Shown here in pieces: positions 1 through 12,025 of a stretch of DNA of 64,000 nt (the stretch's first letter is position 1; each line of letters starts with the position of its first letter). The notes under the pieces are model-generated. The model was given only the letters and a program-made list of their open reading frames with translations, searched no databases and had not been told where the DNA came from. The position numbers were made by a program, and so were the translations under genes. The stretch comes from Argentina anserina (Eukaryota; Streptophyta; Magnoliopsida; Rosales; Rosaceae), in NCBI RefSeq assembly GCF_933775445.1, contig NC_065875.1, positions 2,914,001-2,978,000 on the forward strand, read 5' to 3'.

Positions 1-114
1 TGCGGTTCGTCAACACTAGTTAGCTAGCTAGTTGTTTTTGTTACCAATCGATCTTCAACCTGGGATTACAAAGAGTGAGCTTTCTCGATCGATCATCAAG
101 ACAGTTAACTTACC

Positions 115-234
115 ATGCATATGCACAAGCCACAAGCTAGGGACTTATCGGCAGCTGCTCTTGAGAATGTGGAGGAAGTGATTCAAAGGTCTGATGACTC
201 TGATCTACAAGCGATCGAATTTAGAGAAGGGTAG
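115..234 (+). CDS. Short unknown reading frame, possible last exon
   Basis: A 39-residue frame starts at an ATG at 115 (a second in-frame ATG is at 121) and ends at TAG 232-234. Its composition (…LENVEEVIQRSDDSDLQ…) looks protein-like and acidic. I do not recognise the family. It could be the last exon of a gene that begins before the window, or chance. The following 370 bases are AT-rich and look like a 3' untranslated or intergenic region. Confidence 0.2.
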   Translation: MHMHKPQARDLSAAALENVEEVIQRSDDSDLQAIEFREG

Positions 235-625
235 AATTTACACACCACCTGCCTTGAAGGAACTAAAACTAGTGAAGATAGTTTCCATTGTTTCATTTGT
301 TTGGAAGTTGGAATTAGCAGCTTATAAGCTAGTTTACTTTTCCTTGATTTTACTGCATCATAATTAATGTTTTCATGTATTAATTTTTACATAATAAGGT
401 GTCACTCTTTCCTTGTAAATGTCAAACAGATTACTAAGAGTCGTCTTTGATAATACAATTGGTACAAGAAATTACATGTAAACTTCATATCACTTCTAGC
501 TCCCTTTAATCTCCATCATAGATATGCATGTCTTTTCACTTCCGGCTCTCTTAATTTAGGCCATATATAAATTCAGGTTCAAAGCTCCATTCGGGCTCGA
601 TCTCTATTTTTATCACCGCTGATCG

Positions 626-1216
626 CAGGGGCGGACTTGTTCACAGGGCCACTGGGTTGAAGCCCAGACAACTTTTAAGCACAAAATTCCCTAGGTATAT
701 ATATATATTATATAGGCATATAGCCATACAACAGCCCATACAAAAACAAAAGAACAAAAATTAATTGAGAGTGAGAGACGTTAAACAGGCACGGTTCTCT
801 TCGGTGTGAATACTTGTTCTGGGTTTAACGTCGAAGATTACGATTGGGTTAGAAAATTAAATTTTGATGGTTTAATACAGTGGGGCTTGGATGATAAATT
901 AATAATGTGTTTTTATTTTTGTTGGCTTGTTATTCGAATAGATGTTCTCAGTTGCTCATCTTTTGTCATGGCGGATCACAGGAAAACCCAAAAGATTGAA
1001 AAATATATTTTCATCTTTAGCTTAGTATTGCTTACAACATATATTGCTTACAACATATATATGCTTGTTGTTTTCAATTCATGGGATTCAAGTTTATGTC
1101 CTTTTCCGATGTATGTTTTTATTGAAAAAAAAATATGAGAATGAGCCTGGGTTCCAAACCTTAAAAAAAAATTGTGTCATTATCAACTAGGATAAATAAC
1201 CTTTGGATCCTGGATC
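626..1216. mobile_element. Probable small hAT-type element
   Basis: The segment begins CAGGGGCGGAC and is flanked by GCTGATCG on the left (618-625) and GCTGATTG on the right (1217-1224). That is an 8-bp near-perfect direct repeat, the length expected of hAT target duplications. The terminal inverted repeats are poor, so the right border is uncertain. The 110-codon frame inside it (806-1138) has no recognisable domain and is probably chance. Confidence 0.35.
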
Positions 1217-1224
1217 GCTGATTG

Positions 1225-2350
1225 TAATAAAGAAATTAAATACATGCTCTACCTAGCAGTTAAGTAGTCAATATTTTAGTTTGCTGAATTTAAATGCGAG
1301 AGCTAATCATTTGAACATGCATGTTTTTCAACAAATAGCATTAAGTTCTTCTACCCGCCCCACATAACACTCATAACTCGACCGGAAAGATCGATCGGTA
1401 GCTAAAAGGTTGAAGCTGAAAACCAAGCATGCATATGCAAAAGCATGTCCAGATTCTTCTTTCTTAGGTCGACCAATCTCCACGTACTGATCCGGCCAAT
1501 TTCATGCAAGTATGAACGATATATATGTATAGGACTGTGACTACGTACATAGATATTATGTACGTAGAGATAGCTATTTATATCTATTCTCTGGCGGGCA
1601 TATACACACACAACCATACGATATATACCCCTGCTTTTGAAGAGACTGTCTATCAAACTGATCGTGCATACACCATTCTTTTGCAGGTCACCAATACTAG
1701 ATTGATCAGTGATTTTTTATTTTGGTTCAATCATGCAAATATTATTGTACAAAAATCAGTCCCATCCAAGTTTCATTTTTGCATAAATTAATTTTAATCG
1801 ACTGGGAGTACGTTAATCAAATTACGAGTATTAATCAAATTCAGTGGCGGATCTAGTATCCAAATGTTAGATGAGCGAAAAGAACCCAATATCAAAAACC
1901 GTAAATTTAGGTATAAACAACCCAATATCCAAAATTAAATAAACAACAAAGGAGAATTTGGAGACCTTAAATGGGTAAAATGGCAACATTCCTAATCAAA
2001 TTTGAAGCCAAAAAGAATAATGGTGATTTATGAATTATAGAGAGAAGGGAGGAGATAGTGTAATTGAGTGAGAAAGAAGATAAAGAAAAAGGAAGCTTAT
2101 GATGGAAGCAATAGCTTAAGTCAACCCAATAGATAAATCACAGGATTTGACCCAAACAGAAGCCAAAAATTTTAACATGACCCATTTATTTTCACCCCCA
2201 CGGGAGCTGGTTCATGCAAGTTTAAGCAAATAACCCTATAAAATTAATCGGTTACGCACTTAAGTTACATGTTTTGACTAGTTTGAGATGCACTCTAGAT
2301 GGATGTATAGTTTGCATTGATCGAGTTGATTCATTCATCTCACGTTGTCA
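1225..2350. other. AT-rich intergenic stretch
   Basis: No gene is recognised here. Around 1845-1890 there is a short sequence (CAGTGGCGGATCTAG) resembling the ends of plant hAT-like elements, but no matching right end or target duplication could be confirmed. Confidence 0.4.
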
Positions 2351-2359
2351 TATATTGAT

Positions 2360-2754
2360 GGCATAATTGCCAATTCACTACCCTAATATTCATCTAAGTG
2401 TCAATTTGCTACTTTACTTTTTAATTCTGCCAAATTGCTACCCAAGTATTAATTTTGTCAATTTACTAACCTTAAACAAAATTTACTTCTCTTGGCTTTT
2501 CAAGATAATCCAATTTGTTTATTTGGATTTTCAAATTAAGTCAGTTGGTAGGGAGAATTGAAATTTTGATATGAAAAGATGATGACAAAATAATTAATTT
2601 TAGAAACATGGAGTAGGAAATTGGTAACATTAATACTTTGAGTAGCAAATTGGCTAATTATGAAAACCTAGGGTAGCAAATTAGTAGAAATAAAAGCTAG
2701 GGTAACAAATTGACACTAAGCTGAATCCTAACGGAACAAATTGGCTATTAAGCC
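2360..2754. mobile_element. Mutator-type MITE with long terminal inverted repeats
   Basis: The two ends, each about 85 bp, align when one is reverse-complemented; both contain AGTGTCAATTTG and end in TTGCTACCC. The outer ends are GGCATAATTGCC and its degenerate complement. Flanking 9-mers TATATTGAT (2351-2359) and CATATTAAT (2755-2763) match at 7 of 9 positions, as expected of an old Mutator-type target duplication. Nothing inside is coding. Confidence 0.6.
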
Positions 2755-2763
2755 CATATTAAT

Positions 2764-3029
2764 TACTATAAGAATGACGTTGATACTCGATACCATTGTA
2801 TGGTTAGTTTTTTTTTTTAACAAATGGGATAAACTTTCATTCATAAGAAACCGTTACAACAAGAAAATCCAACAAGACTTCCATGAGAAACAGAAACAAC
2901 TAACAAAAGCCCCAAGAGGGCTCAAGCTAAACAACAAACATAAGACACAGGGCTTTAACCAGGCAAACCCACAATCTTGATCAGCCAAGGAGAACTCAAC
3001 AATGAGGAATACACAATATAGATGGAGTC
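2764..3029. other. Spacer between two MITEs
   Basis: A T-run is followed by A-rich sequence. A 79-codon frame crossing it is low in complexity and not supported as a gene. Confidence 0.3.
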
Positions 3030-3037
3030 GTCAGGAT

Positions 3038-3600
3038 TAGGGGTGGGCACGGGACGGGACGGGACGGGGCTCATCCCACGTCCCGTCCCACTCTTTTGAA
3101 TCGAGACGGGATCGGGACGGGATGAGGGTTTTTAAGAATGCATCTCACTCGGGATTAATCCCGGTTGGGACGGGACGAGATCGGGACGGGACGGGACAAA
3201 TCCCACCTTCCTATGGAGTTAAATAAAAACCTATATTTTTAATTTTTCATAACAAAGTAACATTTAATAATGAAATTTTAACAAAAAAAATACATATTAT
3301 GTTCAAAATTATAATTTACCATTATTATTTGAGTTGATATAATTTTGAAGTTATTAAGAACATAAATTTGTTTCATTTTGATACAAATATATAAGAATTT
3401 TTAAGTTTTCATTAAAGGTGGGACGGGACGGGACGAAGCGGGATATAAATTATTCGTCCCACGTCCCATCCCACCATTATGAAACGGGACGGGATCGGGA
3501 CGGGACGAACATTTTTAGATCTCTGTCCCGTCCCGTTCCTATGAATTTCGGGACGAGATTGGGACGGGATCGTGATTTCTATTTTTTATGCCCACCTCTA
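3038..3600. mobile_element. hAT-type MITE with CGGGA minisatellites at both ends
   Basis: The element starts TAGGGGTGGGCA and ends TGCCCACCTCTA, a 12-bp terminal inverted repeat with one mismatch. It is flanked by GTCAGGAT (3030-3037) and GTCAGAAT (3601-3608), an 8-bp target duplication with one mismatch. Just inside each end is a run of GGGACGGGAC-type repeats (about 3050-3200 and 3418-3570), partly in both orientations, around an AT-rich core. It has no coding capacity. Confidence 0.85.
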
Positions 3601-3933
3601 GTCAGAATGAAGAGCTAAACAACACGCACCATGACCCAGCCAAATGTAGTCATTGTTTAAGGCTTTGATGACGGTTCCAAGTTCCAACTAGATTGATACC
3701 AACAGACAAATCTCCAGATGCAAGTTTCAAGAACAAATAACCCAAACCATCTCCAATTTGGAGAACATCTTCTACCAATAAGTAAACCAAAGAGACTAGC
3801 TAAGCTTAAAAGATGAGATCCACTACCGGACCCAAGAGACAAACACCCAAAAGGTGTTCATACTCTTGAAGCATCACCTGGTGCCGCACAAATGGGCATA
3901 CCCTATTTCGATTTGAGCTATGGAGAGCCACAC

Positions 3934-4532
3934 TGTCACATTCCGGGACCACTCTGCCGTAATACGATATTGTCCGCTTTAGGCATAGCCCTCACTGTTT
4001 TGTTTCTGAGAGCTCACGAGTAACTTCTCAGTGGGTCACCCATCCTATGATTTCTAGCCCGAGCAAGCTTAACTTTGGATTTCATATCCCCTCCGAAACC
4101 ATTGAGCCCCCAAAAGGTCTTGTGTTAGTTGGAGGTGGACATGTACATATAAGACACATCACCACCTCTCCGTTGGCCGATGTGAGATATTACAATCCAC
4201 CCCCTTTAAGAGTCTGACGTCCTCATCGGTACACTCGCACCACATGGTAGAGTGGCTCTGATACCAAATTGTCACATCCCGAGATCGCTCTGCCGTAACA
4301 CGATATTGTCTGCTTTGGGCGTAACCCTCACAGTTTTGTTTCTGAGAGCTCACGAATAACTTCCCAGTAGGTCACCCATCGTATGATTGCTCTAGCCCGA
4401 ACAAGCTTAACTTCAGAGTTCTCATCCATATCGAAGCCATTGAGCCCCGAAAAGACCTAGTGTTAGATAGAAGTGAGCATGTACATATAAGACATATCAC
4501 CTCCTATCCATTGACTGATGTGAGATATTACA
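3934..4532 (-). mobile_element. Complete Cassandra-type TRIM retrotransposon
   Basis: Two LTRs (3934-4194 and 4270-4532, about 262 bp each) start TGTCACAT and end ATATTACA. Only 75 bp separate them. Read on the minus strand, this internal part has a tRNA-Met-type primer site (TTGGTATCAGAGCC, about 4254-4267) and a polypurine tract (AAGGGGGTGGAT, about 4195-4206). The element is flanked by perfect CACAC repeats (3929-3933 and 4533-4537). Each LTR holds a 5S-rRNA-like block. These are the hallmarks of Cassandra TRIMs, which encode no protein and rely on other elements to move. Confidence 0.92.
4032..4073 (-). promoter_or_regulatory. 5S-rRNA-like pol III promoter block in the 3' LTR
   Basis: On the minus strand the segment reads AGTTAAGCTTGCTCGGGC followed by AGGATGGGTGACC. 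This closely follows the internal control region of plant 5S rRNA. A second, more diverged copy is at about 4366-4412. It is part of the Cassandra LTR, not a 5S gene. Confidence 0.85.
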
Positions 4533-4537
4533 CACAC

Positions 4538-5400
4538 ATAGACCATATTTACAAGTCATGGTAGAAGGAACAAGATAAGAGCCACTACTAGAGGGACACA
4601 CAAGTACGACAAGTAGTTTGAGCTGTAATCAAAGATTAGATTTGGACAAAGGAGAGTTGGGATCATAAGGAACAAATCAAGGATCAGACCAAAGAGAAAA
4701 CAAAACAGAAGGGAAAAGCCCAAAGGTCGACATGAGAGGCACAAAGCCTCGGATCAGACCATAGCGGATAGAGATCCCAAAAGAGATAGAGACCATGACA
4801 TAAGCATAGAGATGCAGACCAAAAGGAAAGACATAAAATTTAAGCCTTTCCCATCTCTCAGACCAAGATCCAAATCAAAAAGATCCAGATCCGGTATGAG
4901 AGAGGAGAGGGAAGGAGGCGCTGTGTAGAGAGAAGGCATAGAGAAAAAAGTTGGAGAGAGAGGAGTGTGTAGTTTTTTTTTTCCAATTGTATGGTTAGTT
5001 CTTGGCAGTCCTTTGACTGTTCCACATTGTGGGATCATTGGATTGGTTGTGGAATGGACTTCTGGGATAATTGATTAGTATTTGCTTAATTAGTTTGTGC
5101 TTATCTAATATGATGTAACGGATTTGAATTGATAACTTCCATATTGTCTAACTGTGGAGTGGGTTTCTTGTTTCATCTGCTAAATGGGTGAAGGCGAATC
5201 AAATGGAGGAAGTATCATGGATGGCCATGTACAGATCACTTCAGCACTTCAATTTATCTTGAAACCAAAATAGAGCACAGTTTAAGTTTCAACATGATTC
5301 CACTGGTGTCCATCAAATCCTAATTGTTGAAATATCAGATCAGTTCAATTAGAGCAAAAAAAAAAAAAGATAGTAACCCTTTTTTTAGATCAATTGAAGG
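4538..5400. other. Unassigned intergenic sequence
   Basis: Position 4555-4960 is purine-rich (many AGAGA and CAAAGAG runs) and contains only short frames without recognisable domains. A T-run lies at 4974-4982. The origin could not be identified. Confidence 0.3.
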
Positions 5401-5401
5401 T

Positions 5402-5829
5402 ACAGTAAAACCTTATTAACTTAATACACGATTAATTAATAATCTCGTTAAAATAATAAATTTTATCACGACTTTGAGTTAATGTGTTAAATTAATAATT
5501 CTCTAAATTTATAAGATAATATAAATTCAAAACTTCACATAGACCCACTAAATATATAAATTAATAATTATTTATCACGTATAAATAATTTTACATTTAT
5601 GAGTATTTTGTAAATTCTAACTTATTTGTTACTTGTTTTTTTTCTTGAAAATAATGTCATCTTGAATCTCATTGTGCCATAACTTCGGGTATGTATTTCT
5701 CATAATGCAACAATAATTTATTATACTTTGATAATTTAATAAATATTAATTTATAAATAAATTAATAATACGGTAAATTGATAATTTTTATTGGTCCGGA
5801 GCATATTAATATATAGAAATTTAACTGTA
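5402..5829. mobile_element. AT-rich MITE
   Basis: The left end (ACAGTAAAACCTTATTAAC) and the reverse complement of the right end (ACAGTTAAATTTCTATATAT) form imperfect terminal inverted repeats about 25 bp long. The interior is very AT-rich and noncoding. The end sequence resembles a common plant hAT-related MITE type. I did not find a convincing target duplication. Confidence 0.5.
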
Positions 5830-7069
5830 CATTTGATATTTTAATCCCTTTTTTTTTTGAACTTTTCACACGTTAATGCGATTAACATCCCCACATTTTG
5901 ATTTTTTTGACCGTACCATTCTAACTCCCTCTTCGCTTCTTGGCTTGATTGCATACGACTCTGGGCAGTTGACTGAACTCATGCCGGTGGAAAATGGTGG
6001 GGGGTTTGATTTTCAAACTGGGCCCCTGACATTCCTTTCGAATTGCCTGCCATATACCTATATAATTAATCCTGTTTAATATTAATCATGCGTTTTTTCA
6101 AGTAATTAACAAGTCTCACAAAACAAACTGTTCCCTCTGTAATGTTCACACCCTTGAATGAAGATTCAGAGGGTTAGCTTTCATAATTTAATGCCCCCCA
6201 GTTGTAGGGACAACAACCTCAAGCAACCCAGAAGACTTGTTCAGACAAGACACAAACAGAGAAACAAGAAGAAGAAGAAGTTTAAGAAGTTGAAGTGGAA
6301 AAAGGAAGGAGCTTTGGATTCTAGGTGAACAGAAGGAGAAGTGTTCAACTGGGTTAGTTGTTTTAGTTCTGTTTTTGGATGAATTGGGGGAGAGATGCAT
6401 AGGGAAGTTGGTGCTTTGTGGGCTCTGTCATTGCTTCTTTTAGCCAACCAAAAGGTACTTTCTTTTCTCTCTTTGATCTCCCCCCTGTTATACTGCAATG
6501 GGTATTGTTTTTTTATTTTCCCTATTTCTTTGACTTTATGTTGCACAATCATTGTGGTTTCCTTTGATTGTGGGTGTTGAATTGAACTGGGTGGATTTTT
6601 ATGAGTTATATATATGTGTTCTTTTGGTTCTTTTCATCTTTAATGAGCTGGTTGTGGGGGTTAGTGTTTGCAATTGGTGGATGCTGTTGGTTCTTTGAAT
6701 TGGGCTTCAGCTTTCCAGTTTAAGGGTTGTGTTGAAATTTTGAGTTCTGGGAATCAGGATTTTAGAGTGAGAAGTATACTAAAATTGTTCTACAATTCAT
6801 TCTTGGAACTTGGTCTTTGGAGCTTAAAGCTTCTGTCTATTATGTGGATGTGATATGCATATTCATTTTGTTGGTTGTTAAGCATACTAAATCTTCAGGT
6901 GCAAGAAGTAAGTTATAGGCTACATAACATGTCTGTTCATGATCTTATACCTTTAGAGCTAATGTGTTCTGCATTTACTTTTCTTTGGAAGGTTCTGATT
7001 TTTGTTTTGTCCTTTTATTGTTGTATGGTGATGCTGTTTTGGAGAAAAGTTCAATTGGAATGATCCAGT
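5830..7069 (+). other. Upstream region and probable 5' leader of the NPGR2-like gene
   Basis: No separate gene is supported. A GAAGAA-rich stretch (6255-6310) and a potential splice donor after AACCAAAAG at about 6452 suggest a 5'-UTR exon. A possible acceptor, ATCTTCAG, lies near 6898. Several short upstream ATG frames exist, for example from 6395, so the leader may contain uORFs. The exact transcript structure cannot be fixed from sequence alone. Confidence 0.4.
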
Positions 7070-10000
7070 ATGAAAGTTAAGAAGTGGATGAATAAAAGAA
7101 GATTCAGCATCAGAGGAAGGTTGCAAAAGATGCTGAAGTGTATGTGTTCTGGGGAGCAGTTCAAGGTAGAGGATGTAGCTCATTCATCTGACTCCCTGGC
7201 TACTAGAGACTATTCAGCCAGCGGGTACTCATCTCGAACAGGTGAGGTAGAAACAAAGGTGGATAATAGCAATATTGAAGAAGCTGAGTCCTCTCTGCGT
7301 GAAAGTGGTTATCTAAACTATGAGGTTGGTTGCATCTATTCTTTTGCCTTTCTTCTTGAATTTTTCTGATTTATTTCATACATTTAGTGGAATAACTTGC
7401 CCATGCTATAATTGAATTTTCTCTGTGGTTGATAATGCCTATATTAGTTCAAAAAAAAAAAATATATATATATATCTGTAAGGTTCTATCCTTCATGGAT
7501 GATAGTGCAACTTATATTGACTCGCATCACAGTAAGCTAGTTGTTACTGTCCCAATGAGCTCATTTGTAGGTTTACCTTTTGAGTTAAAAATAGTGTCCA
7601 ACAGCATTAAATGATCAAGCAAGATAGTGCCAAATTCGAGATTATTCTTAGTAACGTTTGACATCTACCATCTGGGTAGAGATTGGCAATTTTATTTGAA
7701 ATATAAATGGCATGAAAGTTTTTTTAGGTCCTTTGAATATGAAACCAGGTTTAATCATGATTGACACATTTAAAAGGTGATGGCACTGTGAAGGTATTAT
7801 TTATGTTGCAGTCATTGACCGTACTGATCAACAGATTTGGCAGTGGGTGAATTTGTACAGGTTATGGGCTCTCTAGGCACCTTGAGCTGACTTTGTGCTT
7901 TTCTTCCCTGTTAATAGCTTAAGATATAATAGTTACATTTGTTAGTCTCCTCGTCATATAGTCCTTTTGAGAAATACGATGTTTTTGTATTTCATTTTTC
8001 TTTCTTCCCCAAAACCATGACTGAGAGGGGTAGAATTTACAGCACTGACATTTGAAAATTTCACTTCTTTTAAGATGCAACTGGTTGGGTTTGATTATAA
8101 TTATTGTTTGGCAGTCAACAGTGATATTGATATTGCATTAAATTTTAGTACAAAAGAATCGAATTTGGCCATTATTGCTATTGATACACTTAAGTGGTTT
8201 ACTGCATACCAGAACGATCTGCATGGTCACATTTATGAATTGTGCTTGGCTTGAATCTTCATTCGTATTGATAATTTCTAAAGGGTACGAGTCCTGCATA
8301 TATTTCATAGGAAGCAAGAGCTCTTTTAGGAAGGCTTGAGTATCAAAAAGGTAACACACAAGCTGCTCTTCAAGTATTTGAAGGAATAGACATTGGTGCT
8401 GTGATTCCTAAGATAAAAGTTTCCATTTCTCGAAGATGTGAGTTTAACAGACGTCGTTCTCAAAGTGATGCTGTTCCACCCATGTCTATGCATGCTATTA
8501 GTTTGCTCCTTGAATCTGTTTTGCTTAAAGCGAAATCATTTCAGACTCTTGGAAGGTTTGCAGGTACTATTTCCATGTCCTGTTTTCTCTCCTCTTGTAT
8601 TGGTTTTCATGCCATGACTCATGAGCTTCAGACAATCCAGGAACATAAGGTTTTCGTGCTACTATTATTTACATCTTCTGAATTCTATGCTGACCTTTAT
8701 GGTCTCTTTGGTTTAATACTTTGTTAACAGTCCCCTACACAATTTTGTTGCATCTTCTCAGCTTTCTATAACAATCAATGAAAGTGAAAAATTATTGACA
8801 TAGTGCACTTATGAAATTCTTGAGATACTACAATTTCATGTAAGAAGTAGCTTTGCTAATTTGCTGTGTCCACCTGCATTTTTTCAGAAGCTGCTCAATC
8901 ATGCAAAATTATTTTGGACACTGTTGAAGCTGCATTACCAGAGGGCTTGCCTTTAAATTTTGCTTCTGATTGTAAATTACAAGAGACTGTTGGTAAAGCT
9001 GTTAAGCTACTTCCAGAGTTGTATATACTTGCTGGGGATCCCCAAGAAGCTATCTTGTCATACAGGCAGGCTCTCCTCTACCATTGGAGTCTTGATGTTG
9101 AAACTACTTCAAGGATAGAAAAAGAGTTTGCAGTTTTTCTACTGTATAGTGGTTGTGATGCAAACCCTCCGAATCTTCGTTCACAGATGGAAAGCTCCTT
9201 TGTGCCGAAAAACAATATAGAAGAGGCTGTTCTGCTGCTGCTGATTCTTTTAAGGAAATTTTTTGTTGGAAGGATTGTATGGGATCCTTCTATTATTGAG
9301 CATCTTTCCTTTGCCTTGTCTGTTTCAGGGACACTAAGTGCTCTAGCCCATCAGATAGAAGAATTGAGTCCTGGTATTATGGGAAGAAAAGAAAGATACT
9401 TCACTCTAGCTCTGTGTTACTATGGGGAAGGTGAGAACTTGGTCGCTTTAAATCTTTTGAGGAATATTTTAAATGATCGAGAGACCACAGACTGCATTCT
9501 GGAATCATTACTTGCCTCCAAGATTTGCAGTGAAAATTTGGTTTGCATTGAGGATGGAATATTATTTGCATGTAAAGCACTTTCAGAGTTGGATGGAACA
9601 TGCTACCCTCTGCTGAGTATTGCACATTGCTTACTGGGTGTTTCCTTGTCAGTTAAGTCCAGATCAGTTTCTTCCGACTCTGAAAGGATTTTGAAGCAGT
9701 CTGAAGCATTACAAGCACTACAAACTGCTGAGACAATCATGAGAGAAAGGAATCCATATATTGTGTTTCATCTTTGTCTAGAACATGCTGAGCAAAGGAA
9801 GTTGGAAGTTGCACTTTCTTATGCAAAGGAGCTATTAAATCTTGAGGCTGGGTCTAGTATAAAAGCATATACTCTTTTGGCAAAAATATTGTCAGCTCAA
9901 AAAAGATTTATTGATGCTGAGATTGTAATCAATGCTGCTCTCGATCAGACGGGGAAGTGGGATCAAGGAGAACTGTTGCGAACTAAAGCAAAGCTTCTAA

Positions 10001-11283
10001 TTGCACAGGGCCAGTTAAAGAATGCCATAGAAACATATACACACCTTCTGGCTGTTCTGCAAGTTCGGAGTAAAAACTTGGGTGTTGAGAAGAGGCTTCT
10101 AAAGGTAGTGATGATTACATCCAATACAAATCAGGTCTTTTTTCTGTGAATCCATGCATGTTTGTCACATTCTTTAGATAGTGTAGCTAATATTATCATC
10201 ATATATGGGTTTTAACTGTAGTTTTCATAAAATTTATAAGTGGGCTGGCATTGCACTTTTTCGTGGTTGATAAGGAATATGCTACAGCAAATAAGTGGAC
10301 TTTTATTTATTATTATTATTTTTGAAAGTGGAAATGCTAAGCTTTGTCGTTGGTCAAGGATGTAGCTAATTGGATAACGTGTAACATTCATTTACATTTT
10401 TACAGAAAAGAATAAACCATAACAGAAGCTTGGAAATGGAGACATGGCATGATTTAGCTAATTTATACACAAATTTGTCACAATGGCGGGATGCTGAGGT
10501 CTGCCTTTCAAAATCCCAGGCTATCAATCCTCTTTCTGCTTCCAGATGGCACTGTACAGGTATGTTAATGTTAAGAAACTGCATTATACATTGACATATG
10601 ATTCTAGTTTGCTTTCCTTGATCTATTTCATTTACATAGGAATAATTGGTCCCTGGAAAATGACAATCATGAATAGTATGTCTTGAAGTTGGCTTTCTAA
10701 AGTAAGAATGCCATGGCATAACTTTAACTAACTTTGGTAATATAAATTTGACAGCTGATTTTTGAAATAACAGATCATAACAGTTGCTTGGAAAATTGAC
10801 TTGTTGTTTAATACTTTAATCTAGATCTTACAAAATTGTGGCACGAAAGTTTTATTTTCTTGAAGTCAGTTAAATTACTTAAATACCATTATTTGATCTT
10901 CTAAAGATTGCAAGCTTAGTTTGATGATCACTACTGCATATACTTAACGCTTGGTTGTTTCTCTAGGTTTACTTTATGAAGCCAAGGGCCTTCACCAAGA
11001 AGCTTTGAAATCATTCAGGAAAGCTTTAGATGTTGAACCCACCCATGTCCCAAGCTTGATATCCACTGCATGTATTCTCAGAAAATATGGTGGTCAATCA
11101 TTGCCAGTTGTCAGAAGCTTTCTCATGGATGCGCTACGACTTGACAGATCAAATCCTTCCGCCTGGTACAATCTGGGGCTGCTCTACAAAGCTGATCCAC
11201 GGTCGTCGCCATTAGAAACTGCCGAGTGCTTTGAGGCAGCAGTTTATCTAGAAGAACATGCGCCGATTGAATCCTTCCGATGA
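7070..11283 (+). CDS. NPGR2: NPG1-related TPR protein (NPGR2-like)
   Basis: Five coding exons are supported by splice borders and frame: 7070-7324, 8311-8563, 8888-10104, 10406-10559 and 10967-11283 (2196 nt, 731 residues). The N-terminus is basic (MKVKKWMNKRRF) and leads into a CMCSGEQ motif and the family block SLATRDYSASGYSSR. The rest is a solenoid of tetratricopeptide-like helices, with good TPRs near the C-terminus (LYEAKGLHQEALKSFRKAL, then WYNLGLLYK) and the ending LEEHAPIESFR. Length and motifs fit the plant NPG family. Its members were first found as pollen calmodulin-binding proteins and serve as TTC7-like scaffold subunits of the plasma-membrane PI4K-alpha1 complex. The extended N-terminus favours NPGR2 over NPGR1. 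The start at 7070 is used because it follows a stop; ATG 7130 in the same frame is an alternative. No frame damage is visible. Confidence 0.9.
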
Positions 11284-11930
11284 ACACTCTACTTACACAC
11301 CTTCTCACCATGTATGATAGTCGACTAAAACAGTAAAATGTCTGTTATAGTTCGTGGAACTGATTCTTTTTGATGATACGAACAGTCGAACATAGAATAC
11401 GAAAAATGTTGATAGCTATCAGTGTTTAATTGGCTTCACTCCAAATTATATTTAACTCTACTATAATGGTGTTTACTTTCGAGCTTATGATATTGTCTGT
11501 GTTTTGCATTATTAAGTTTTGTTCTTCTATCCTCTGTATATGATTTTGTAACCTAAGCAATTGTTCTTCGAGACCCTAACACTATATTGAAGTTAGCAAA
11601 GGTCTCATAAAGAAGTAGTGTGTGTCAAGCTAAGTACCTTGTTTAAATGCACAAACACAAGACTAAACATTGTGAAGACGGTACAGACGTGCAGCCTTTG
11701 ATCTTCAGGATTTCGAAGTCCTTAAGTTTTTTTTTTAAGTAATTTTTTTTCTTATGTTATCCTAGCCTCCTAGTAACTCTAGGAAATAAAAAAACTTGAG
11801 CAAATAGGAAAAGTTTTCCAAGCAAAATCAGGGAACATATAATTCCCATTATCTAAAGGATTATTACTCCTTGCCTCATTAGAAAACATATATAGGACAA
11901 TACTTGCCATATCTGAAGTACTACTCCCTC
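11284..11930. other. Intergenic region
   Basis: It holds the presumed 3' UTR of the NPGR2-like gene and then AT-rich sequence with a poly-T run at 11728-11735. No further gene or repeat border was recognised. Confidence 0.4.
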
Positions 11931-11940
11931 TATAAATAAA
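11930..11940 (+). promoter_or_regulatory. TATA box of the MGGC gene
   Basis: CTATAAATAAA lies about 95 bp before the ATG at 12026. Transcription would then begin near 11960-11970, leaving a leader of roughly 60 nt. This is a textbook spacing and supports the small gene as real. Confidence 0.6.
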
Positions 11941-12025
11941 GAAGTATCAAACTCAACTTGAAACATACACGATACATCAATATATTTCTCTATAGTAGGC
12001 TCGAGAGGTCTCACACAAACACGTC

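Noticed and set aside
806..1138. 110-residue protein gene
   Set aside because: Lies within a probable small transposon, lacks an ATG start, and shows no domain or splice context.
1846..2230. Separate hAT element beginning CAGTGGCGGATCTAG
   Set aside because: Only the left end looks right; no inverted right end or 8-bp duplication could be confirmed.
4032..4412. 5S rRNA genes
   Set aside because: The 5S-like blocks lie inside the two LTRs of a Cassandra TRIM, are incomplete at both ends and diverge from a working 5S gene.
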